Part shown: positions 52,620-60,699 of the stretch, in pieces
Position numbering within the stretch: position 1 is the stretch's first letter
Layout: the number at the start of each line of letters is the position of its first letter
Assembly (NCBI RefSeq): GCF_030450125.1
Contig: NZ_CP123923.1
Span: 1,736,001 to 1,800,000 of the forward strand
DNA from: Streptomyces sp. WP-1
GTDB lineage: Bacteria > Actinomycetota > Actinomycetes > Streptomycetales > Streptomycetaceae
DNA: 64,000 nucleotides
Direction of reading: 5' to 3'
Notes under the pieces: model-generated
What the model was told of the DNA's origin: nothing
The model's database searches: none
The model's input: only the letters and a program-made list of their open reading frames with translations
Translations under genes and position numbers: made by a program

Positions 52620-53970
52620 CGTCCTGTGCGTCCCGGCCCCGGCCGAGGTGGTTGAAGACCAGGTTGAGCAGGACCGCCATGACGCAGCCCGTGGAGATTC
52701 CCGAGTCCAGGACGATCCGTGCCGTGTCCGGGAACGCGTGGTAGAAGTCCGGGGCCGTGATCGGCACGATGCCGATGGCCAGGGAGACCGCGACGATGAG
52801 CACGTTGTTGTCCTTGTCCAGGCCGGCCCGTACCAGGGTCTGGATGCCGCTCGCGGCGACCGAGCCGAAGAGGACGACGCCCGCGCCGCCGAGGACCGGG
52901 CGGGGGACGACGGCGATCAGGGACGCGGCGGCCGGGCACAGGCCCATCAGGACGAGGAAGCCGCCACCGAACGCGACGACGAAGCGGCTGCGGATGCGGG
53001 TCATGGCGACCAGGCCGATGTTCTGGGCGAAGGCGCTGCACATGAAGCCGTTGAAGAGGGGGCTGAGGGCGGAGCCCAGGGTGTCGGCGCGCAGGCCGGC
53101 CGCGATGGTCCGTTCGTCGGAGGGCCGTTCGACGATCTCGCCGAGGGCCAGCATGTCGGCGGTGGACTCGGTCATCGAGACCACCATCACCACGCACATC
53201 GACAGGATCGCGGCGATGTGGAACTGCGGGGCGCCGAAGTGGAAGGGGGTCGGGAAGCCGACCAGGTCGGCCGACGCGACCGGGGAGAAGTCGGTGGCCC
53301 CGAACGGGATCGCGATCAGCGTGCCGGCGATCAGGCCGAGCAGTACCGCGATCTGCTTGACGAACCCGCGGGTGAAGCGGCGCAGCAGCAGGACGATCAG
53401 GAGGGTGACGCCGGCCAGGGTGAGGTTGGTGGCCGAGCCGTAGTCGTGGGCCGACGGGTCGGGGCCCTGGGCCCAGCCGAAGGCGACCGGGAGCAGGGAG
53501 ACCCCGATCAGGGTGATGACCGTACCGGTGACGACCGGCGGGAAGAAGCGGACGGCCTTGCAGAACACCGGGGCGGCGAGGAAGCCGAGGAGGCCGGCGA
53601 CCATGACCGCGCCGAAGATCATCGGCAGGGCGTCCGACTTGTCCTTGGCCGAGGCGATGATCGCCGTCATGGGGGCGACACCGGCGAAGGTGACGCCGTT
53701 GACGAAGGGCAGCCGGGCGCCGATCTTCCAGAAGCCGAGGGTCTGGAGGAAGGTGGCGAGCCCCGCGGTGAACAGACAGGCACCGGTGAGGAAGGTGAGG
53801 TCGGTGCCGGACAGACCGGCGGCCGCGCCGACGATCAGGGGCGGGGCGACGACGCCCGCGTACATGGCGGCCACGTGCTGGAGGCCGCTGGTCGCCATCT
53901 TCAGGGCGGGGAGTTTCTCGTCCACCGGGTGGACGGGGACTGGCGCTGCTTCGGCGGGTTGGGCGGACAC
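52573..53970 (-). CDS. NCS2 urate/xanthine permease
   Basis: The 465-residue protein has 12-14 hydrophobic segments of the nucleobase-ascorbate (NCS2) family, with GLQHVAAMYAGVVAPPLIVG at the start, VVSMTESTADMLALGEI (the conserved Glu of helix 8) and SAFAQNIGLVAMTRIRSRFVV (NCS2 signature with conserved QN-x-G). It brings in xanthine, urate or uracil with protons; the neighbours favour urate or xanthine. GTG at 53970 follows GGAGGAG. It lies downstream of the deaminase gene on the same strand, separated by a repeat array and a hairpin, so it may have its own promoter. Confidence 0.93.
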   Translation of the reverse strand: MSAQPAEAAPVPVHPVDEKLPALKMATSGLQHVAAMYAGVVAPPLIVGAAAGLSGTDLTFLTGACLFTAGLATFLQTLGFWKIGARLPFVNGVTFAGVAPMTAIIASAKDKSDALPMIFGAVMVAGLLGFLAAPVFCKAVRFFPPVVTGTVITLIGVSLLPVAFGWAQGPDPSAHDYGSATNLTLAGVTLLIVLLLRRFTRGFVKQIAVLLGLIAGTLIAIPFGATDFSPVASADLVGFPTPFHFGAPQFHIAAILSMCVVMVVSMTESTADMLALGEIVERPSDERTIAAGLRADTLGSALSPLFNGFMCSAFAQNIGLVAMTRIRSRFVVAFGGGFLVLMGLCPAAASLIAVVPRPVLGGAGVVLFGSVAASGIQTLVRAGLDKDNNVLIVAVSLAIGIVPITAPDFYHAFPDTARIVLDSGISTGCVMAVLLNLVFNHLGRGRDAQDVTHPMEAGEELTPVQ

Positions 53971-54091
53971 GGCGGGCTCCTCCGGTCGGTTAGACACGTC
54001 GGCTGTGGACGTGGGTGTCAGGGAGGTGGTGCGCGACGGGCATGGGGGCACCTCCCGCTCGAGCGCAGCCGAGAGTGGGGGAGGGACCGGG

Positions 54092-54190
54092 GACCCAGGG
54101 GAGGGTCGTGGACGGGGACCCGTGGGGAGGGTCGTGAACTGGACCCGTGGGGAGGGTCGTGGACGGGGACCCGTAAGGGTCGTGAAGGGA
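54092..54190. repeat. 25-bp tandem repeats between permease and deaminase genes
   Basis: Three units begin GACCC and contain GGGGAGGGTCGTG (54092-54116, 54117-54141, 54142-54167), with a shortened fourth unit after that. They lie upstream of the permease gene, within a GC-rich stretch of 53,971-54,299 that holds no gene. Confidence 0.8.
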
Positions 54191-54196
54191 ACCGTT

Positions 54197-54224
54197 CCGG
54201 GGCGCGCACGCTCGCGCGCCCCGG
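54197..54224. terminator. Hairpin after 8-oxoguanine deaminase gene
   Basis: CCGGGGCGCGC (54197-54207) pairs with GCGCGCCCCGG (54214-54224) around ACGCTC. It lies about 75 bases past the deaminase stop codon on the minus strand. Confidence 0.72.
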
Positions 54225-54299
54225 AGCCGGCCGCCGTGGGCCCCGCTCGGGTCCACGGCTGCCGGCCGGGAGCCGTCCCTCCCGGCCGGAGTCGGGGGG

Positions 54300-55679
54300 T
54301 CAGCGCTGAGCGGCGAGCCGCGCCAGGCGCCGGGCCTCGTCGCGGGTGGCGCGCGCGATCGCGTCCTCGTCGACGGTCAGCAGGCGGCCGTCCGCCACGA
54401 TCTGACGGCCGTTCACGAACGACGCGGTGACCGGGGCGGCCGCGCCGAAGACCAGGGCGGTCACCGGGTCGGCGATGGAGGCGTGGGCCAGCGTGTCCAG
54501 CTTCCAGAGCACCACGTCGGCCAGCTTGCCCGCCTCCAGCGAGCCGGTCTCGGCGGCCCTGCCGAGGACGCGGGCGCCCCCGTGGGTGCCGAGCCGCAGG
54601 GCCTGGCGGGCGTTGAGCGCGGCCTCCCTGTGGGCGCCGAGCCGGTTGATGAGCAGGGCGTTGCGCAGCTCGGTGTGGAGTTCACCGGACTCGTTGGAGG
54701 CGGTGCCGTCGACGCCGAGGCCGACCGGGACGCCGGCGGCGAGCATGTCCGGGACCCGGGCGATGCCCGCGGCGAGCCGGGCGTTGGACGAGGGGCAGTG
54801 CGCGACGCCGGTCCCGGTGCGGGCGAAGGCGTCGATGTCGGAGTCGTTCATATGGACGCAGTGCGCCATCCACACGTCCTCGCCCAGCCAGCCGGTGGAC
54901 TCGAAGTAGTCGGTGGGGCCCATGCCGAACAGCTCGTGGCAGAACTTCTCCTCCTCCACCGTCTCCGAGCCGTGCGTGTGCAGCCGTACGCCGAGCCGGC
55001 GGGCCAACTGGGCGGCGTCGCGCATGAGTTCGGTGGAGACGGAGAAGGGGGAGCAGGGCGCGACGGCGACCTGGGTCATGGCGTCGAAGGAGGGGTCGTG
55101 ATGCTCCTCGACGGTGGCCTCGGTCGCGGCGAGCGCGCCGTCCAGGCTCTCCACGGCGAAGTCCGGGGGCAGTCCGCCGTCCGACTCGCCGCGGTCCATG
55201 GAGCCGCGGGCGAGGGTGAAGCGGACGCCCGTCTCGCGGGCGGCGCGGATGATCGCGCCGGACAGGTCGCCGGTGCCGCGCGGGTGGACGTAGTGGTGGT
55301 CCATGGCGGTGGTGACCCCGCCGCGGGCCATCATGGCGAGCGAGCCCTGGGCCGCCGTGTAGGCCATGGACTCGTCGATGCGCGCCCAGACCGGGTAGAG
55401 CGCGACCAGCCAGTCGAACAGGTTGTGGTCCGTGGCCAGGCCCCGGGTGAGCCACTGGTAGAAGTGGTGGTGCGTGTTGATCAGGCCGGGGGTCGCGAGA
55501 TGACCGGTGGCGTCGATCCGGCGGACCACGTTCTCCAGGTTCCCGGGTGCCGGCCCCGCGCCGAGCGCCTCGATGCGGTTGCCGGCGAGGACCAGGTACC
55601 CGGAGGCGTACTCGGTGTCGTCGGCGTCGACGGTCGCGATCGAACAGTTCTCGATGACGATGCGCTGGGCTGCTGCCAT
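54300..55679 (-). CDS. 8-oxoguanine/guanine deaminase-type amidohydrolase
   Basis: The 459-residue metal-dependent amidohydrolase has the metal and catalytic motifs PGLINTHHHFYQWLTRGL, VRLHTHGSETVEEE, WMAHCVHMNDSDIDA and VPVGLGVDGTASNES. It deaminates a purine ring: members of this group include 8-oxoguanine deaminase and guanine deaminase, which send guanine bases to xanthine or urate. The position just before the uricolytic operon fits 8-oxoguanine to urate. ATG at 55679 follows AAAAGGACG. It is 145 bases downstream of uox on the same strand, so it may extend that operon. Confidence 0.88.
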   Translation of the reverse strand: MAAAQRIVIENCSIATVDADDTEYASGYLVLAGNRIEALGAGPAPGNLENVVRRIDATGHLATPGLINTHHHFYQWLTRGLATDHNLFDWLVALYPVWARIDESMAYTAAQGSLAMMARGGVTTAMDHHYVHPRGTGDLSGAIIRAARETGVRFTLARGSMDRGESDGGLPPDFAVESLDGALAATEATVEEHHDPSFDAMTQVAVAPCSPFSVSTELMRDAAQLARRLGVRLHTHGSETVEEEKFCHELFGMGPTDYFESTGWLGEDVWMAHCVHMNDSDIDAFARTGTGVAHCPSSNARLAAGIARVPDMLAAGVPVGLGVDGTASNESGELHTELRNALLINRLGAHREAALNARQALRLGTHGGARVLGRAAETGSLEAGKLADVVLWKLDTLAHASIADPVTALVFGAAAPVTASFVNGRQIVADGRLLTVDEDAIARATRDEARRLARLAAQR

Positions 55680-55824
55680 GGTGCGTCCTTTTCGCTCAAC
55701 GGACTTCTGTGGGGAGGGCACGGCAGGACCCTGGGGAGATTTGAGTGCCGCGGCCGGGCTCCGGTGGGGGTGGTACCCCGGCCGCGGGTGCCGAAAAGGA
55801 GGTCGATCGGGTGCGGGGGGTGAA

Positions 55825-56772
55825 TCAGAGGTTGGTGAGGTCCACCGGGATCCGCGGTTCGCAGCCGTCCCGCAGGATCGTCGCCTCGATCAGGCCGTAG
55901 GGCCGGTCGGCGGCGAAGTAGACCTCGTTGTCGTTCTTGAGCCCGAACGGCTCCAGGTCGACCAGGAAGTGATGCTTGTTGGGCAGCGAGAAGCGGACCT
56001 CGTCGATCTCGCTGCGGTTGTTGATGATGCGCGCGCCCATCTGGTACATCGTCTGCTGCAGGGAGAGCGAGTAGGTCTCGGCGAACGCCTGGAGCATGTG
56101 CTTCTTGACCTGCTCGTACGACTTCTCCCAGTGCGGCATCTTCTGCTCGTCGTCGGTCCAGTTGAACCGCCAGCGGCCGGAGACGGAGGTCGCCAGGATG
56201 CGGTCGTGGGCCTCCTGGAGGGTCGTGTACTTGTCCTTGACGTAGCCCCAGAACTCGGAGTTGGTCGAGTTCATGACGGTCAGGTCCTTGAGACCGGAGA
56301 CGACCTCCCAGGACGAGCCGTCGTAGGTGATCTGGGTCAGCCGGGTCTCCTGGCCCTTGCGGACGAAGGAGTGCTTGACCTCGTCGGCGCCGATGAACCG
56401 GGAGTTCGCGTCGGAGGTGGCGATCCGCTCCCAGGCGTACTCCTCGATCCGGATCCGGGCGCGCTGGATCGGTTCCTGCGAGGTGACGAAGTGCCGGGCG
56501 AGGTGGATGCCGAACTGCTCGGCGGACTCGATGCCGTACTCCTTGGCGAACGCGAACACCGTGTTCTTGGTGGTGTCGGTCGGCAGCACATGGGCGTTGG
56601 AGCCGGAGTAGTGGACGTCCTCCATGTCGCCGCTCAGCGCCACGGAGACGTTGAGGTCCTTGATGTGATGGGTGGCGCCGTCCCGCGTGATCCTGACGAC
56701 TCGGTTCTCGGCCTTGCCGTACTGGTTCTGTCCCAGGATCACAGGGCGGCCAGGGCGGGAATTGACGGTCAT
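55825..56772 (-). CDS. uox: Urate oxidase (uricase)
   Basis: The 315-residue T-fold enzyme oxidises urate with O2 to 5-hydroxyisourate and H2O2. Motifs are LGQNQYGKAENRVVRITRDG (N-terminal Lys), VLPTDTTKNTVFAFAKEYGI (the conserved TKNT), TSQEPIQRARIRIEEYAWERI and FSLPNKHHFLVDLEPFGL (signature). ATG at 56772 lies only four bases after the hiuH stop, so the two are co-translated. The peroxide made here is matched by a catalase gene in the same regulon. Confidence 0.96.
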   Translation of the reverse strand: MTVNSRPGRPVILGQNQYGKAENRVVRITRDGATHHIKDLNVSVALSGDMEDVHYSGSNAHVLPTDTTKNTVFAFAKEYGIESAEQFGIHLARHFVTSQEPIQRARIRIEEYAWERIATSDANSRFIGADEVKHSFVRKGQETRLTQITYDGSSWEVVSGLKDLTVMNSTNSEFWGYVKDKYTTLQEAHDRILATSVSGRWRFNWTDDEQKMPHWEKSYEQVKKHMLQAFAETYSLSLQQTMYQMGARIINNRSEIDEVRFSLPNKHHFLVDLEPFGLKNDNEVYFAADRPYGLIEATILRDGCEPRIPVDLTNL

Positions 56773-56776
56773 GTAG

Positions 56777-57184
56777 CTAGCTCCCTCGGTAAACGGAGTA
56801 GCCGAACGGGTTGAGCAGCAGCGGTACGTGGTAGTGCTCGCCCGGTACGACGGCGAAGGTGATCGCCACCTCGGGGAAGAACACGGCCGGTCCGCTGTCC
56901 CGATTCGCGGGGGCGTCCTGCTGCGCATCGGCTTGCTGGTTCGCTGATTGCTCTCGGAAATACGGCTCCACGGCGAAGTCGAGCCGTACCTGGGTGGTAC
57001 CCGCCGGTGGCGTCGGCAGGTCCTTGCACCGGCCGTCGGTGTCGGTCGCGGAGCCGCCGAGCGCCACCCAGTCCGCGTCCCCGCCCGCGCGGGCGAAGAG
57101 GCGGACGGCGACACCCTCGGCGGGGCGGCCGATCGAGGTGTCCAGGATGTGCGTGGACACGGAGGCGGTGGTGCTGGTGCTCAT
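56777..57184 (-). CDS. hiuH: 5-hydroxyisourate hydrolase
   Basis: The 135-residue transthyretin-like protein has the N-terminal motif STHILDTSIGRPAEGVAVRL (catalytic His) and ends with FGYSVYRGS, the family's C-terminal YRGS signature. HYHVPLLLNPFGYS carries the second His. It hydrolyses 5-hydroxyisourate to OHCU. A Gln/Asp/Ala-rich insertion of about 15 residues (EQSANQQADAQQDAPANRDS) sits before the ITF strand, in place of a short turn in typical members. It follows uraD by three bases. ATG at 57184. Confidence 0.95.
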   Translation of the reverse strand: MSTSTTASVSTHILDTSIGRPAEGVAVRLFARAGGDADWVALGGSATDTDGRCKDLPTPPAGTTQVRLDFAVEPYFREQSANQQADAQQDAPANRDSGPAVFFPEVAITFAVVPGEHYHVPLLLNPFGYSVYRGS

Positions 57185-57187
57185 GGG

Positions 57188-57700
57188 TCAGGCGTCCTCT
57201 TCGACGAGTCGGGCCAGTCGGATGCGGTTGATCTTCCGCAGCTCGGTGCGGACGATCTCCCGCTCCCGCTCCGGCGCGTTGCCGATCCGCTCCCGGACCG
57301 CGTCCCGCATCCGCTCGCCGGTCAGACCGGTGGCGCAGATCAGGAAGACATGCCCGAACTTCTCCTGGTATGCCAGGTTGAGTTCGAGCATCTCGGCCTT
57401 GAGTTCCTCGGACGCGCCGGCCATGCCGCGCTGCTCGCGGGCCGAGGCCGGATCGCCCGGCCGGGGCCGCCCGATCGGCGGGTGCCCGGCCATCGCCTCC
57501 GCCAGATCGGCGGCGGTCAGCTCGGCCAGGGCGGCGTCACTCGCCGCGTAGAGCTCGTCGGCGGTGGCGTAGGGGCGGGCGGCGGTCAGCCGTCGTGCCC
57601 ATGCCGTGGAGGCGCACGCCTCGTGGAGGGCGGCGAAGGCCGCCCGCCCCTCCAGATCGTTGAACCGGGCCAGGCCCGGGGGCGTGGAAGTCGACGTCAC
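57188..57700 (-). CDS. uraD: OHCU decarboxylase
   Basis: The 170-residue protein decarboxylates 2-oxo-4-hydroxy-4-carboxy-5-ureidoimidazoline to S-allantoin. Signatures are LAEAMAGHPPIGRPRPGD (catalytic His-Pro-x-Ile-Gly), EMLELNLAYQEKFGHVFLICATG (family end block) and the C-terminal RTELRKINRIRLARLVEED. GTG at 57700. It is first gene of uraD-hiuH-uox, with a type 1 palindrome 74 bases upstream. Confidence 0.95.
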   Translation of the reverse strand: MTSTSTPPGLARFNDLEGRAAFAALHEACASTAWARRLTAARPYATADELYAASDAALAELTAADLAEAMAGHPPIGRPRPGDPASAREQRGMAGASEELKAEMLELNLAYQEKFGHVFLICATGLTGERMRDAVRERIGNAPEREREIVRTELRKINRIRLARLVEEDA

Positions 57701-57773
57701 GGGAGCCTCCGTGGCCGGATTCGGCCTTCGTGCTGAACGGGCTGCCGATAGCTAACGCCCCCGGAAACGCCAC

Positions 57774-57790
57774 GTCAACACTTTGTTGAA
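57774..57790. promoter_or_regulatory. Purine-regulon palindrome type 1 (uraD operon)
   Basis: GTCAACACTTTGTTGAA, read on the minus strand as TTCAACAAAGTGTTGAC, differs from the katA site by one base of 17. It lies 74 bases before the uraD start and 62 bases after the HTH gene stop. Confidence 0.7.
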
Positions 57791-57851
57791 AAATCCGCGT
57801 TACGAGGCGTTACAGGCCACGACACCCCCCGGAGGGCCTCACACACCCGCT

Positions 57852-58214
57852 TCACACACCCTTCTCCCGGTTGAGGTAGTTGTAGACGGTGAAGCGGCTG
57901 ACGCCCAGCGCGCCTGCCACGGTCTCCACCCCGTGCCGCACGGCGAAGGCGCCCCGCGCCTCCAGTATCCGCACGACCTCCTGCTTGGCCCTGCGGTCCA
58001 GCTCGGACAGCGGCCGCCCCTCCCTGCGCTCCATCGCGACGAGGATGTGATCGAGGGAGTCGGCGAGCTGCGGCAGCCGTACGGCGACGACGTCCGCGCC
58101 CTCCCAGGCGAGCACGACATCCTCGGGGCCGGCCTCGCCGGGCGGCACCATCGTCCCGCCCATGGCGTCGACCAGCGGTTTCACGGCCGCGATGAAGGGC
58201 TCCTCCCCGGTCAT
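57852..58214 (-). CDS. Small HTH protein upstream of uricolytic operon
   Basis: The 120-residue protein ends with a clear helix-turn-helix: KQEVVRILEARGAFAVRHGVETVAGALGVSRFTVYNYLNRE (about 75-115), similar to the Fis/YheO-type C-terminal HTH. The N-terminal 70 residues look like a small ligand or dimer domain (ADVVAVRLPQLADSLDHILVAMERREG). It would bind DNA and is a candidate second regulator of purine genes. ATG at 58214 overlaps the upstream small gene as ATGA, and it lies 150 bases before uraD on the same strand. Confidence 0.78.
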   Translation of the reverse strand: MTGEEPFIAAVKPLVDAMGGTMVPPGEAGPEDVVLAWEGADVVAVRLPQLADSLDHILVAMERREGRPLSELDRRAKQEVVRILEARGAFAVRHGVETVAGALGVSRFTVYNYLNREKGV

Positions 58215-58534
58215 CCATCACCCTCCCCGGCCTGGTCACCGCTGCCCGGCTCGCCACCGGTGCCGCCGGTGCCACCCTCGGTACCCCCGTCGCCCAGCAC
58301 GTTGACCTGGAGCGAGATCCGGGTGGCACCGGCCGCGAGGCTCCGGCGCAGCAGCGTGTCCACCGCGGTGAGCACCTGCTCGGCGCCACCCTCGGCGGTG
58401 TTGCCGAACGGGCCGACGTCCACGGCGTCCAGGGCCGCGGTCTCGATGACCTCGCGCGCCGCCAGGGCGTGCGCGGGGGCCTCTTCCAGGTCGAAGGGTT
58501 CGGTCGTGAACTCCACTCTCAATCGCACGCGCAC
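58211..58534 (-). CDS. Small YkoF/MTH1187-like protein co-encoded with the HTH protein
   Basis: The 107-residue protein reads VRLRVEFTTEPFDLEEAPAHALAAREVIE, AALDAVDVGPFGNTAEG and LLRRSLAAGATRISLQVNVLG, which suggests the ferredoxin-like MTH1187/YkoF fold of small-molecule binders, followed by a Gly/Glu/Asp-rich tail with GTEGGTGGTGG. The fold call is inference from pattern. GTG at 58534. Overlap with the HTH gene suggests a ligand-binding partner of that regulator. Confidence 0.68.
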   Translation of the reverse strand: MRVRLRVEFTTEPFDLEEAPAHALAAREVIETAALDAVDVGPFGNTAEGGAEQVLTAVDTLLRRSLAAGATRISLQVNVLGDGGTEGGTGGTGGEPGSGDQAGEGDG

Positions 58535-58593
58535 AACCTAACGCGCGGTACGCGCCCCGGGGCGCCCCAGCGGGAACCGGCCTGCGGGCCCCC

Positions 58594-58599
58594 TTGACA
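58594..58599 (+). promoter_or_regulatory. Consensus -35 hexamer before hyi
   Basis: TTGACA at 58594-58599 is followed about 18 bases later by a weak -10 (CAATCT, 58618-58623). The two type 2 boxes at 58623-58658 then lie just downstream, where a bound repressor would block transcription. Confidence 0.4.
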
Positions 58600-58622
58600 A
58601 GCACTGACACACGGCGGCAATC

Positions 58623-58637
58623 TTCCAATACGCAGAA
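58623..58637. promoter_or_regulatory. Degenerate type 2 box (hyi)
   Basis: TTCCAATACGCAGAA keeps the 15-base layout with TTCC and GAA ends, directly upstream of the better box at 58644. Confidence 0.35.
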
Positions 58638-58643
58638 AAGAAC

Positions 58644-58658
58644 TTCCGTAATGCGGAA
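58644..58658. promoter_or_regulatory. Purine-regulon palindrome type 2, putative AllR box (hyi)
   Basis: TTCCGTAATGCGGAA is an inverted repeat with TTCCG/CGGAA arms, 31 bases before the hyi start codon. Confidence 0.65.
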
Positions 58659-58688
58659 TTACTACCACGGAAGGGAGCGCGGCCCGAC

Positions 58689-59546
58689 ATGCCAGGTTTC
58701 GACTGGGGCACAGCCGCAGACCAGCGCTTCAACGTCAACCTGTCGATCCTCTTCACGGAACTCCCGCTCCTGGAGCGCCCCGCGGCCGCCGCCGCGGCGG
58801 GCTTCACCGCGGTCGAGCTGTGGTGGCCCTGGGTCGACTCACCCACCCCCGAGCAGTCCCGCCTGGACGCCCTGAAACGGGCGGTCGAGGACGCGGGCGT
58901 ACAGCTGACCGGACTGAACTTCTACGCCGGACAGCTTCCGGGCCCCGATCGCGGCGCCCTGTCCGTCCCCGGCGAGGAGTCCGAGCGGTTTTGCGCCAAC
59001 GTCGATGTGGCGGCGGACTTCGCCGCGTCCCTCGGCTGCACGGCGCTCAACGCGCTCTACGGCAACCGCGTGGACGGCGTGGACCCGGCCGAGCAAAACG
59101 CGCTCGCCCTGGAGAACCTGACCCTCGCGGCCCGCGCCGCCGACCGGATCGGCGCGACGCTGCTGATCGAGGCGCTCAACGCGCCCGAGTCGCCGCGCTA
59201 CCCGCTGGTGTCGGCGCCGGCCGCGGTCGAGGTCGCCGACCGGGTCAACGCGGCGACGGGCCTCGGGAACGCGTCGTTCCTGATGGACCTGTACCACCTG
59301 GCCATGAACGGCGAGGACCTGCCCGCCGTGATCGACCGCTACGCGGCGCGGACCGGCCATGTCCAGATCGCCGACAGCCCGGGCCGCGGCGCCCCCGGCA
59401 CCGGCTCGCTCCCGCTGGCGGAGCTGCTGGGCCGGCTGCGGAAGGCCGGTTACGAGGGCTGGGTGGGCCTGGAGTACAAGCCGGGCGACCGCCCGAGCGC
59501 CGAGGCCTTCGACTGGCTCCCGCGCGAGGCGCGCCCCGCGCGCTGA
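58689..59546 (+). CDS. hyi: Hydroxypyruvate isomerase
   Basis: The 285-residue TIM-barrel protein interconverts hydroxypyruvate and tartronate semialdehyde. Motifs are AAGFTAVELWWPW, GLNFYAGQLPGPDRG, NALYGN, LLIEALN (metal Glu), NASFLMDLYHLAMN, HVQIADSPGRGAPGTG and VGLEYKP (metal Glu). ATG at 58689 follows GGAAGGGAGCG. It heads a hyi-glxR unit with a 44-base gap. Two palindromic boxes lie in its promoter. Confidence 0.93.
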   Translation: MPGFDWGTAADQRFNVNLSILFTELPLLERPAAAAAAGFTAVELWWPWVDSPTPEQSRLDALKRAVEDAGVQLTGLNFYAGQLPGPDRGALSVPGEESERFCANVDVAADFAASLGCTALNALYGNRVDGVDPAEQNALALENLTLAARAADRIGATLLIEALNAPESPRYPLVSAPAAVEVADRVNAATGLGNASFLMDLYHLAMNGEDLPAVIDRYAARTGHVQIADSPGRGAPGTGSLPLAELLGRLRKAGYEGWVGLEYKPGDRPSAEAFDWLPREARPAR

Positions 59547-59590
59547 ACTCCCCCGACTTCGCACAGCAGTTGAGAGAGGCACCCCCGAAC

Positions 59591-60484
59591 ATGAGCAAGA
59601 CACTCCCGAAGATCGCCTGGATCGGCCTCGGCATCATGGGCTCCCCCATGTCCGAGAACCTGATCAAGGCGGGTTACGACGTCACCGGCCACACCCTGGA
59701 GCGGGCGAAGCTGGACCGGCTGGCCGCCGCCGGCGGCACCGCGGCCCCCTCGATCGCCGAGGCGGTGCGCGACGCCGACGTGGTGATCACGATGGTGCCC
59801 GCGTCCCCGCAGGTGGAGGCCGTCGCCTACGGCCCGGACGGCATCCTGGAGAACGTCCGCCCCGGCACCCTGCTGATCGACATGTCCTCGATCACGCCGG
59901 GCACCTCGATCGAGCTGGCGGCCGCCGCGAAGGAGAAGGGCGTCCGGGTGCTGGACGCCCCGGTGTCCGGCGGCGAGGCCGGTGCCGTCGAGGCGGTGCT
60001 GTCCATCATGGTCGGCGGCGAGCAGGCCGACTTCGACGAGGCGAAGCCCCTCTTCGAGGCCCTCGGCAAGACCATCGTGCTCTGCGGGCCGCACGGCTCG
60101 GGGCAGACCGTGAAGGCGGCCAACCAGCTGATCGTCGCCGTCAACATCCAGGCGTGCGCCGAGGCCGTGGTCTTCCTGGAGAAGTCGGGCGTGGACCTCG
60201 CGGCCGCGCTCGACGTACTGAACGGGGGCCTCGCGGGCTCGACGGTGCTGACGCGCAAGAAGGACAACTTCCTGAACCGCGACTTCGCGCCGGGGTTCCG
60301 GATCGATCTGCACCACAAGGACATGGGCATCGTGACCGACGCCGCCCGCAGCGTCGGCGCGGCCCTGCCGGTCGGCGCGGTGGTCGCCCAACTGGTGGCG
60401 TCCCTGCGCGCGCAGGGCGACGGCGGCCTGGACCACTCGGCCCTGCTGCGGTCGGTGGAACGGCTGTCCGGCGCCCAGGTCTGA
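59591..60484 (+). CDS. glxR: 2-hydroxy-3-oxopropionate (tartronate semialdehyde) reductase
   Basis: The 297-residue beta-hydroxyacid dehydrogenase has the NAD(P) motif IAWIGLGIMGSPMSENLIKAG, DAPVSGGEAGAVEAVLSIMVGG (substrate loop) and GSGQTVKAANQLIVAVNIQA with the catalytic Lys. It reduces tartronate semialdehyde to glycerate, using the product that glyoxylate carboligase makes from two glyoxylates. That carboligase is not in this window. ATG at 59591. It is in one transcription unit with hyi. Confidence 0.94.
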   Translation: MSKTLPKIAWIGLGIMGSPMSENLIKAGYDVTGHTLERAKLDRLAAAGGTAAPSIAEAVRDADVVITMVPASPQVEAVAYGPDGILENVRPGTLLIDMSSITPGTSIELAAAAKEKGVRVLDAPVSGGEAGAVEAVLSIMVGGEQADFDEAKPLFEALGKTIVLCGPHGSGQTVKAANQLIVAVNIQACAEAVVFLEKSGVDLAAALDVLNGGLAGSTVLTRKKDNFLNRDFAPGFRIDLHHKDMGIVTDAARSVGAALPVGAVVAQLVASLRAQGDGGLDHSALLRSVERLSGAQV

Positions 60485-60589
60485 CACCTCCCGGGACCGG
60501 CCCCCGGGCCCCCTTCGAGACTTCCGGGTCGCGGTGCCGCTGACACCTGTCCCGTCGCGCCCGATGCGACACCGCGGCCCGGAACCACT

Positions 60590-60606
60590 TTCAACAAACT
60601 GTTGAC
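60590..60606. promoter_or_regulatory. Purine-regulon palindrome type 1 (katA)
   Basis: TTCAACAAACTGTTGAC has TTCAAC/GTTGAC arms around a 5-base centre, 93 bases before the catalase start. Confidence 0.65.
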
Positions 60607-60648
60607 GCCCCGTTCACCCCGCTCCTAGGCTCCACGCAGACTTCTAGG

Positions 60649-60663
60649 CTCCACAAAGCGGAA
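60649..60663. promoter_or_regulatory. Purine-regulon palindrome type 2, putative AllR box (katA)
   Basis: CTCCACAAAGCGGAA shares 14 of 15 bases with the allB/allR box. An 11-bp direct repeat, CTAGGCTCCAC, places a second partial copy 19 bases upstream (60625-60635 and 60644-60654). Confidence 0.62.
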
Positions 60664-60699
60664 GACTATTTCCGCTGCCACCCGCATGGAAGGTCCACG

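Noticed and set aside
52640..54309. Long plus-strand Gly/Asp-rich frame opposite the permease gene
   Set aside because: Shadow of the NCS2 permease, which has clear membrane segments and family motifs.
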